This document shows positions 55,871 through 64,000 of a DNA stretch of 64,000 nucleotides, piece after piece; the first letter of the stretch is position 1; every line of letters begins with the position of its first letter. This DNA comes from Neoconidiobolus thromboides FSU 785. Its lineage: Eukaryota; Entomophthoromycota; Entomophthoromycetes; Entomophthorales; Neoconidiobolaceae. The notes beneath the pieces are model-generated. The model worked only from the letters and a program-made list of their open reading frames with translations. It had not been told where the DNA came from and made no database searches. The stretch is taken from positions 36,691 through 100,690 of the forward strand of contig MU626326.1 in NCBI GenBank assembly GCA_025603075.1. Reading direction: 5' to 3'. The translations under genes and the position numbers were made by a program.

Positions 55871-55978
55871 AATATGAGGATGATTTTTTTGGTTTCATTA
55901 CTTTTCCCATCTTTTAAGTACTATTTGAGTGGAAAAATTGTTAGTAAAATTCAAATAAAAAAATACATCCTCATGTAT
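55871..55978 (+). repeat. MITE copy 13
   Basis: Ends AATATGAGGATG and TACATCCTCATGTATT, with compensating changes that keep the termini complementary (GAGGATG and CATCCTC). Confidence 0.88.
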
Positions 55979-57578
55979 TAATTTTATACATTTGGGATAG
56001 TTTATTTGCTTATTAAAATTGATACTATTACTTTAAAAATTTCAAGGTATTTAATAGGATTAAATTAATTTAATAAAAATTCAAATTATCATTTTATTTT
56101 TAAATTTTATAGTAGAAGTACTTTAGAGTCTTTGAATTTAAAATTGTAGAAAATTAGGATAAACACTAATTATATAAGATTGACTGTTAGTTTTTTCCTT
56201 GTAAACTTATAAAAAAGCTTAAAATTAAAATTAATTTAGGATAAAGTTGCCTATATATCAAGGCCGAAATTAATTAAGGGAATATAAAATTAAGAGAATT
56301 TCAATAAACTTTAAATAAATTTTGAGCGGTGAAACTGAATACCATCTCTTTGGTATAAGAACTAGTGATTTGTTTATCTTCTTTATGCTTTTTTCTCTAG
56401 TTTTATTATAAAACGTTAAATTAAATTCGGAACAAAGGAAGAGATAGCAATGATAATAGTAACAATAATAAATGTGAATCACAAAATAAAGAGTTATATA
56501 GCAGTAGAAAGCAACTAGTATAGAAATAAAATAAACTGAACTTTTTTTAATGAAATCTAGAATTTAGAAAGATCATAATCAATAATTATTATACCATTAT
56601 TATTCAAGAATAATTATATTTCATAAAAACGGCAAAATGAAGACCGATTGATAAATTTAATCTGAATATATTTATGTAACTCAAAGAAGATAAAATAATA
56701 TAACCCACCAATTAAATAAGAGGTAATAGGTAGTATAACTCTAGATAATCCTAGATACTAAAAAGGTCGAATTAAAATAAAATTTAATCACCATTTTGTT
56801 GTACTTTTAACTATGATTGGCTAAAATTAAAAGAGCCTTGAGGTATCATGAGTTCTTAATAATTTATTTATAAGTTTTATTAAGTAATTTAATATTGGTG
56901 AAAATCGCCTGTTTTATTAAAGGAAATAATAAATTTATTTTTATATATTTAGTTGATCACTAGATCTAATTCTTAATTATATGAAATAATCATGTTTATT
57001 AAAAATAAGTATATTATAAAAATATGTAATATATTATTTAACATTATATTATCATATACACGGTATATATAATATATACACATTAATTATATCTCGTTAA
57101 ATTAATATATTATATACCCATCAAATTTAAATCATAAAATTATTTCCCCACTATCAAAATACTGTATTTTACTAGTTTAATTATTTATTTAAATAATATT
57201 AAGGAAAGAAAATAAAGGGAGAAGGAGAGGGTAAACTTAATAAATAATTAAATAAAAATAAATCCATTATCGTTATTATATTATTCATTATAATGAGAAA
57301 CTCAATAAATATTGTTGAAACTTCCAGAGTTTAATCTCTCATTATAATAAAGAACTTTCTTTAATACATATTTTATATTTATGTTTAATTAATATTCGAA
57401 TAAAAAATTGTTGTACCAGCCAAATATTATATTAATTAAACTATTTCAATTTATGATACATAATCTCTACTACTTACAGCTGTCTTCTAATATTGTACGA
57501 ATTCTAATTTGTATAATAATATCCTCTTTTACCAGAAAAATTCATTATTATTGCTGTTGTTACTATCACCACCTCTTA
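55979..57578. other. Gene-poor AT-rich stretch
   Basis: No supported gene. TA-rich simple sequence at about 57000-57120, and a long stem-loop at 57286-57348 described separately. Confidence 0.45.
57286..57348. repeat. Imperfect inverted repeat able to form a stem-loop
   Basis: ATTATAATGAGA at the left is exactly complementary to TCTCATTATAAT at the right. The stem continues through AACTC/GAGTT after a small bulge, with a loop of about 25 bases. It lies about 490 bases beyond the 3' end... of the small gene ending at 57836 in reverse orientation no copy of the MITE family is involved. Confidence 0.5.
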
Positions 57579-57836
57579 TTATGTTATTACAAGTTTTGGA
57601 GCTTCTTCAATACTAGTTTTATTGAAAAAGTTATTGATATCAGCAATAGAACGTCTACGATCATTGTTCATCTTGATTAAACTGGGATAAGACGGTGTAC
57701 GATCATAATCACAAGGAGAGTGAGTTGTAAATACCTTTTGAAATCTTGAAAAACGTACTGATTTTTTTGGTTCCATATTTAACTCTTCACTTTCTATTAA
57801 AACCATTGCTTCTATCGTATTAGTATTATCTTTCAT
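57579..57836 (-). CDS. Small protein with a VxF ... YDR motif
   Basis: Open frame of 85 residues. The centre reads KKSVRFSRFQKVFTTHSPCD and is followed directly by YDRTPSYPSL. This pattern, V-x-F then T-x-S-x-x-x-Y-D-R, occurs in several fungal proteins that I associate with short conserved regulatory segments; I cannot name the family. The V-R-F triplet resembles a protein phosphatase 1 docking site, which is a guess. The N-terminus is acidic, and there is no signal peptide or membrane segment. Clearly biased, non-AT-driven composition in an otherwise empty region supports a real gene. Upstream exons are not needed. Confidence 0.6.
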   Translation of the reverse strand: MKDNTNTIEAMVLIESEELNMEPKKSVRFSRFQKVFTTHSPCDYDRTPSYPSLIKMNNDRRRSIADINNFFNKTSIEEAPKLVIT

Positions 57837-58185
57837 TATCTATATATTAATATTGAAGGTTGTAATTTTGACTTAATTAAAATCAAACACTAGCTATAAA
57901 GCTATATTAAAATGAATAGAAAGAGTAGATAATTATTAAGAAAGAAAGGAGATTTGAAGTAATTACACTACTAATTTGTAATCTTATATTTTCAAAGTAT
58001 TGTTATTCTTAACTGAAGCTGAATGAAACAAATCAAAATACAAATCTGTTAAACTTTTTATTCAACGTCAATGAATAACTTACCTATTTATACTTTTTTC
58101 TAGAATGAAACTTAATTGGTGAAAAATTAAAAATATTAAATAAGTCAAAACTTAATTGGTAAAATAAAAGATTTAAATATGTATA

Positions 58186-58213
58186 TGAAAATGAAAATGA
58201 AAATGAAAATGAA
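58186..58213 (+). repeat. Simple repeat (GAAAAT)n
   Basis: About four to five units of a six-base GAAAAT repeat. Confidence 0.75.
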
Positions 58214-60003
58214 TTAGATTTATAGTGAAGGTGCTTAGTTACTATAAAAATAAATAACGCTAAATCTTTTTTTATTGATTGTTCCTTTTAATATTTAGTG
58301 AAATTAATTGGTCATAATTTATCTCATAACTTAGATCATATCTATATTATTGGCTATAATCTAGCAATTTATATTTTTTCCGAGGTTTTAATTCTCATCA
58401 AATGATATAATGGGAAACTTTAAAACCTTAAGTTTAGTTCCTTACTTAATTTGATAAAAGTCATTGAGTTGAATATGATTGGCTCAATATGATATAACTT
58501 TACCATGATTTTATTGATTCGTCGCACCCTTCTCATTCTCAACTACTTAAATAATCAATTGATTGTTTTGGGGGTACTTTATTGATCAACGTTGTAACTA
58601 ATTTTTGTATATTTTAATATATGATAATCGTATTATTTCAATAATTGTATTTATTAATAAAACTATATTATTTATATATAAATATATTATATAATAATAT
58701 AATAACAAGAACGATAATACGATTATAAATTACTAAACATTCTTATTGAATTTTAATCTTTAGTTTATAATTATATAAAATAATAGTATGTTTCGTAATA
58801 TATCTTATATATTTTATCTAATCTATCTAATTAAATTGAATTATTTCTAAAAAATTATAAATCTAGCTTATTTTAACCATATATAATTAGCAATATTAAA
58901 TAGCGAAAAAATGAAAAAAAAGGCAGTTCACTATTTAATTCAATTAATTAAGGCCATGAATTTTAATAACTTTATGTACATAAAAGCATTCATTGTCATT
59001 AAGAAATATTTAACTTAATAAATAATGTCCTAAACAAAAAAGGGAGGTTGTATTGTTTATAAATATGTACATATTATTTATAAATTAAGTTTTGTTTCTA
59101 TTTTATGTTTTATTTTATACACTACTTTATCTGATCTTATTTTGTATCAAAAATAATACATTTCACTCTTCCTTCATTATACTATTTCAAGTTAACTAAT
59201 TATGCAACCAAAATAAAAACTTTTTTTAAATGGTATAATTAAAATATTCAACATTAGTTAAATTCCATACTTATATTTTAACTTTTTATAAGTTGTAACA
59301 CTATTATTTAATATTCTCGTTTTATGTTAATACTGTTTCCATGATATAGAACGGCGTGACTAGCTGAATTTATTAAATTCTATAATATTAATATTAATAT
59401 TAATTAATTAGTATCTATCATCGATATCTTTAATATCTATTTATGTAGAAAGTATTTTGTTTTATTAATGCTGCTTATTTTAAAAAATGAAACGACTGAA
59501 ACAAAATAATTAAAACAAAGCTGTTCAAAGCTCTATAAAATTTTAAAGACATTAAAAATAATCGGAAAAACAAAAGTCGGAATTAGAACTCTAAATTTTA
59601 TTGCTTACATTAATAATCCTTAGTAGCATGGTCGGTAACATTACTAATTAGAACATAACTTAATTAACAATTATATTTAAACACATAATTTATATATGGG
59701 CTGGTATTCTTAGTAGCAAAGATATCAATATTTAGAAGCAGCAATGCCGCTTTGATACCAATTAAAAAATTAAAGGAAGTTTTAATCTATCTTATTTTTA
59801 ATAATAAAGGCTTATAATGTGGATACTATTTTTTAACGAATCCTATAGTTAAAATAGAAACCTTTATAGAAAGCATATAAAATAACTATCAATTTATAGT
59901 ACCTCTTGTTATGCTATCAGTATTATAAAACAATTTTTATATTTAAAATCATAAAAAAGAATAGTGTCCATTTAGACTTTCAATAGGTAATAAATTAGAT
60001 GTT

Positions 60004-60027
60004 ACCTGTAAATAGAAATTTACAGGT
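60004..60027. repeat. Perfect short hairpin
   Basis: ACCTGTAAAT and ATTTACAGGT are exact complements separated by the four bases AGAA. It has more G and C than its surroundings. It is not followed by a T run and lies far from any gene, so its function is unknown. Confidence 0.5.
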
Positions 60028-60946
60028 TGTCTTATAAAATGTTTTGAAAATAATAAAAATATAAAACACAATTTTTTTGAAGAAATAAGCTGAGCTAATT
60101 AAAATAATGTAAAAAGTTGCTAATATTGAAAGGGACTTTTTCAAATTTCTTTTTAAAGTAACAATTAGATTTATTTAAGTATAGCCATACTTATTAAAAA
60201 TGTTGCTTTACACTGTTGTGGTTCTATATGGTCTAATTAACTGTCCACTCAAGAGTAAACTTAGCTAAAATTTAAGCACAAAATTTCAAAACAACTAAAC
60301 AAATGACTAAATCTAAAGATTATCGCCAATTAAGGAACTAGAATCACAACAGCCACATATAATTTTGAATTCAACCAACATAATGATTTTGAACCTTTTC
60401 TTATTTTAAACCTTTGGCTATAATGCATATTTTTTAATAAAAGAGTAGCTTTGTTATTTAAATATTACAACGCTTTTAGTTTTATTTGAACAAAGGGTAT
60501 CAAAACAAAGAAGGGTACAGGTTTATACAATGGCCTTGCTAAGGTTGAAAAACAAAGAGCAAGAGAATATAAAATATAACTCATGAAACAATATTATAGA
60601 TACTTGGCTTCTTTGTTTTCTCTTAGCAAAAAATAAAATCCCAGATGCTGCAGTTCTTTTATGACTTTTTTGGCGTTGGTTCTTATAACCAAATCACTTG
60701 TCAATTAATTCTTTTGAAACCTAACTCTTGTATTTTAATCAAATGTAGCATAAATTCTTCTCCAAAATAGGCAGTTAATTAGATCGCAAAAGAGTTGGAA
60801 CAGTTGTGAGCGCTAATTTAGTCCTTTATTTGATAAAATAAGCTAACAAAGGATTCTAATTTCTATTAAAATTTTAATTATTGAGTAAAAAAATTCCAAA
60901 GTATATAAATAATTAATTTATGGCCTACTATTATTAACTTTTTAAA

Positions 60947-62296
60947 ATGAAGCTACAATTAGAATATTTATCAGATATTTTATTAGAAGAAGTCTTTAAG
61001 TTAATCAACCCAAAAGAGTTGTTTCATTTGCGCTCTTTAAATAAATATTTGTTTAATATTGTAAATCGAGCTATTGAGTATAATTTATCTCACTGCGTTT
61101 ATGACAAATATGAATTTAAACAATATAGACGTTTACAACAATTATTTATTGAGGGAAACGGGAAAGCAATGAAGCATTTGGTTATTAAACATAGTAATTT
61201 TGAGTATTTAAACTATTGTTCTAATATAACAGCTGTCAATTATAAAGATTTGTTTATTGAGGAAGATACTATCATGGATGGTATCGGTAACAAAATTGAA
61301 ATTAAGTTACCAAAATTAAAGATAATGACCATTGATCTATTATTTGTGGGATGTTCCGATATACTAAATACATTTAGTAATTATTTACATCAAATAGAGG
61401 TTATTCAACTCAATGGCTTATTAAATGAAAATATTCAATGTATTATTCAAAGTTTAAATCCTAACAGATTGAGATCATTTAGCTTGTATTTGATTTCAAA
61501 GCTCAATCTCAATGGCTTAGATATTATTAAATCCAAGTTCACTAAATTGAACTTGTTATGTTTAAAATCAACTTATATCACTACTCCCAGCGAATTTAAT
61601 CCCAATATCAGCTTCAACTCTAATTTAGAATTAATAATTGAAGGTGTTTTTGATACTAATTTCGATATGAGTTGCCTTGGAGATTTAAACAAATTAAAAA
61701 GGGTGAAACTAATAGATAAATCAGGCATATATTTTAATAGAAATATTAGAGATGATAATCAAATACTTAATAACAATGGTGTTAGTATTATAAGTTACTT
61801 TGACATAAATAATCCAATCAACAACGCAAATATAAATTTGTTAGCACCAAATAGAATTTATGTTAATCGAGTTTCAATTGAATTGTTAAATTTGATTTAT
61901 TTGTTGCCAAATATCGAAAGTATGTGTATTGATCGTTTAGATTTTGATAATAAAGGGGTATTTAATGCAAGTAAACTAACTATAAGCGATGGTACCTGTA
62001 TGGAGTATACAAGCTATTTGTTTTATAAAGTCAATCTAATCAAGTGCAACTTTATAAAATATATTATCATTCATAAGTTTCAATCTTGTTTTGATAGTTT
62101 ATTCTACTTTATGTCTTTTTTCCCAAACCTTAAAGTAATCAAAATTACTCATTTTATTTTAGAAAATTCAAGTATTGAAGTTAACTATGACCCTATCACT
62201 CCTCTGCTACTTATTACTCCTATGGAATCTAGTGTGGATTCAAAAGCCTATTCCGAATTAGATAAAATCCCAAAGTTACGTTGGATACAAATATAA
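60947..62296 (+). CDS. F-box-like/RNI-like leucine-rich protein
   Basis: Single-exon gene of 449 residues. Residues 5-45 (YLSDILLEEVFKLINPKELF followed by HLRSLNKYLFNIV) are F-box-like. The rest has irregular leucine-rich segments such as IQSLNPNRLRSFSLYLISKL and NLKVIKITHFILENS, the pattern annotated as RNI-like in zygomycete genomes, where such genes form large families. A substrate-receptor role in an SCF ubiquitin ligase is what the layout suggests; substrates are unknown. No signal peptide or membrane segment. Confidence 0.85.
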   Translation: MKLQLEYLSDILLEEVFKLINPKELFHLRSLNKYLFNIVNRAIEYNLSHCVYDKYEFKQYRRLQQLFIEGNGKAMKHLVIKHSNFEYLNYCSNITAVNYKDLFIEEDTIMDGIGNKIEIKLPKLKIMTIDLLFVGCSDILNTFSNYLHQIEVIQLNGLLNENIQCIIQSLNPNRLRSFSLYLISKLNLNGLDIIKSKFTKLNLLCLKSTYITTPSEFNPNISFNSNLELIIEGVFDTNFDMSCLGDLNKLKRVKLIDKSGIYFNRNIRDDNQILNNNGVSIISYFDINNPINNANINLLAPNRIYVNRVSIELLNLIYLLPNIESMCIDRLDFDNKGVFNASKLTISDGTCMEYTSYLFYKVNLIKCNFIKYIIIHKFQSCFDSLFYFMSFFPNLKVIKITHFILENSSIEVNYDPITPLLLITPMESSVDSKAYSELDKIPKLRWIQI

Positions 62297-62695
62297 AAAA
62301 CCCATTTCATGTTTATTTATCCTCTATTATGAGCTTTTTATTATATTTAAAATAAGTTTTGAAACCTTGTGCTTATTTTAATAAAAAGTGCGTCTAAATA
62401 GTATGACCAAAATTATTCAATAAAAATGCTTAGGAACAAAACAGTTGCTATTGCAATTGGGTTTGTTCATTGAGTTTGATCCTTTTTAAGTTTTTAAATC
62501 TATAAGGTGTTTTTCAAGGTAATTTGACTTTTTGAATAGATCTGTTCTGGTTTAATTTGTACAGGAAAACTGACTTGCTTTTAGATATTAGAGATATTTC
62601 CAATTGTAATTAATGACTTTTAAACCAATTTTAACTTGAGAAGTCAGATTATTTTGAAGAATACTTTTATAATTTCTTTCAATAAAAGTATAATA
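62297..62695. other. 3' flank of the F-box gene
   Basis: About 400 bases of AT-rich DNA without a recognised feature. Confidence 0.4.
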
Positions 62696-62801
62696 TATAG
62701 AGATATATTTTTTTTGCTTAAGAATTTTATCAACAGTCTTTTGGCTCAAATAGTGCTTAAAAAATCGAAAAAGTTAAATCAAAAAAATATCCACATGTAT
62801 T
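62696..62801 (-). repeat. MITE copy 14
   Basis: It keeps TTTTTTTTGCTTAAGAATTT and CTCAAATAGTGCTTAAAAAA; one end reads AATATCCACATGTA. The open frame 62636-62839 overlaps it and is not a gene. Confidence 0.85.
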
Positions 62802-63007
62802 ATTCTAAAGCTTTTTTAACAGCTTTAGTAAGTTTCTGATATAAAAAATTATTTTGCAAAATAAGAATACTAACCCAAATATTAATTTATATTGTACTGC
62901 AGTAATTAACATTATATCAGTATGTTTCCTAGTTAAATAGTGCCAAACTATTGCTGAAAAAAATGCAAACAAAGAAAATAAACTAAACCAACACTTATGG
63001 TTTTTTA

Positions 63008-63043
63008 TTTTTATTTTTATTTTTATTTTTATTTTTATTTTAA
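63008..63043 (+). repeat. Simple repeat (TTTTTA)n
   Basis: Six units of TTTTTA in a row. Confidence 0.85.
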
Positions 63044-63293
63044 CCTATAAAATTTTATAAAGTAAATAAATGTGTCTTTTGGTTTTTTTAATTAAATGGT
63101 TTATATATTCCCCTATAAGCTTAAAAGCTTTAGTTTTAGTTTTATAAAAGACATTAATAAGCTTTAAGTTTATTAAATTAAAGTATTTTGAAATTTTAAA
63201 AATAATACAGCTATTAGTAATATATTATTGATATATTTTTATAATAGACTTGAACTAAATTTTTTAAAGATATCTAAAGTTATTGATATAATA

Positions 63294-63470
63294 TACATGG
63301 GGTTGTCCGAATTGATTTCAGAATTTACTTAGAAATTAAGCCAAATTTTTAATTTTTAAAGTTGTATCTAATGTGATGGTTAAATTTAAAAAGCCTAAAA
63401 TTAAATGTCTCTATTTAAAACTTATTTTAATTGTTTCCTTTTCTTAAATAACTAATTTTCCTAATTATAT
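63294..63470 (+). repeat. Tandemly duplicated element, unit 1
   Basis: It starts ACATGGGGTTGTCCGAATTG and ends TTTTCCTAATTATAT. Matches 63543-63718 along its whole length with about 85 percent identity by eye. The following AAATACAGTTATTTGA is also shared, after a 70-base insertion in unit 2. No coding capacity. Confidence 0.8.
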
Positions 63471-63542
63471 AAATACAGTTATTTGAATTTATTTTTTGAA
63501 ATAAAAATCAATAAGTAGCGTTATTATCAACTATAGCTTCAA

Positions 63543-63718
63543 TATATGGGGCTGTCCTAATTGGTTTCAGAATCTACTTAGAAATTAATCCAAATTTAAA
63601 ATTTCAAGTTTGTGTCCAACATAACGGTTAAATCTAAAAAGCCTAAAATTAAATGTCTTTATTTAAAACTTATTTTAATTGTTTTCTTTTCTTAAATAGC
63701 TAATTTTCCTAACTATAT
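63543..63718 (+). repeat. Tandemly duplicated element, unit 2
   Basis: Second unit of the duplication, starting ATATGGGGCTGTCCTAATTG. The ATATGGGG start resembles both the MITE termini and a short stretch at 12198, but the interior is different from the MITE. Confidence 0.8.
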
Positions 63719-64000
63719 ATTTTATGTTAGTTCTGTTAGATATTTAACAGATATATAATATACAACTATATGATTATATAATTATATAAATACATAATTA
63801 TATAAATACAGTTATTTGACTTTATTTGACTTTATTTGACTTTATTTTTGTTGAAATAGAAATAAAATGCAAACTTTCATAACTAAACTTCGAAATGGAA
63901 TTTTTGAAAATTTTAATACAATATAGGGAGGAGTACACAATATAAACATTGTAATTCATTTACATCAATTTTAAAAGCTACTTACAACAACCCAAGGTTT
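63719..64000. other. Right edge, low-complexity and unresolved
   Basis: TA-rich sequence, then a TTTGACTTTA repeat of about three units near 63817-63845. At the extreme right a minus-strand GTAAGTAGC could be the donor of an incoming exon, but too little is visible to call a gene. Confidence 0.4.

Larger units (their letters stand above)
57837..60946. other. Gene-free stretch of about 3.1 kb
   Basis: No coding stretch is supported. It holds an (AAAATG)n run at 58186-58213, TA-rich simple sequence at 58610-58700, and a perfect 10-bp hairpin at 60004-60027. Confidence 0.45.

Noticed and set aside
63960-64000. Minus-strand exon entering from the right edge (donor GTAAGTAGC)
   Set aside because: At most about 15 coding bases would be in view, too little to support a gene.

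Overview
The window is nuclear DNA of a very AT-rich eukaryote, most likely an early-diverging (zygomycete- or chytrid-grade) fungus. An Entomophthorales-like genome such as Conidiobolus would fit, but the sequence alone does not prove it. The reasons are: many short GT-AG introns (about 40-110 nt, donors close to GTAAGT); fungal markers (Sey1, Pam17, profilin, Per1, fungal-type mL38); several genes more familiar from animals than from yeasts (KAT14, ZNF277, ZMAT5-like, TRIR-like, MCFD2-like); and one F-box/RNI-like gene of a kind I associate with expanded families in such fungi. Most exon joins below were worked out by hand, by checking phase and matching to remembered family sequences.

Layout. 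1-7.6 kb: IST1 (-, cut by the left edge), a TRIR-like gene (+), eIF1A (+), a ZMAT5-like U1-C-type zinc finger (-), and a 799-residue disordered protein with a possible AFF-type C-terminal domain (+). 7.8-11.0 kb: a cluster of small secreted Thr-rich proteins, three related copies on the minus strand (one frameshifted) and one plus-strand gene with 30-residue Cys/Thr repeats. 11.6-14.3 kb: transposon debris, namely a 404-bp LTR-like repeat, a broken DDE-type transposase and three ~107-bp MITEs, one of them nested in the transposase. 15.3-34.3 kb: a housekeeping block of Cdc27-like (+), ZNF277 (-), tRNA-Arg, a zinc-ribbon phospholipase D (-), Per1/PGAP3 (+), choline-phosphate cytidylyltransferase (+), tRNA-Val, Sey1 (+), Pam17 (-) and mL38 (-). 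34.4-39.8 kb: a gene desert with the second 404-bp repeat. 39.8-53.1 kb: profilin (+), a lysophospholipid acyltransferase (-), proteasome beta3 (-), tRNA-Gly (-), KAT14 (-, 14 exons), TFIIS (-, 9 exons), an MCFD2-like EF-hand protein (+), a DUF1295 membrane protein (-), tRNA-Val (-) and RPS25 (+). 53-64 kb: gene-poor, with an Asn-rich pseudogene, more MITEs, a small gene with a V-x-F...Y-D-R motif, a single-exon F-box/RNI-like gene and a tandem duplication near the right edge.

The genes form no operon or obvious pathway cluster. Three things stand out. First, gene ends repeatedly fall in micro-exons: the stop codon alone or with one or two codons in eIF1A, profilin, proteasome beta3 and TFIIS, and the start codon alone in proteasome beta3 and RPS25. 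Second, there is a dense family of ~107-bp MITEs (14 copies in 64 kb, 7 in each orientation). Third, there is a local expansion of TATA-driven small secreted proteins.
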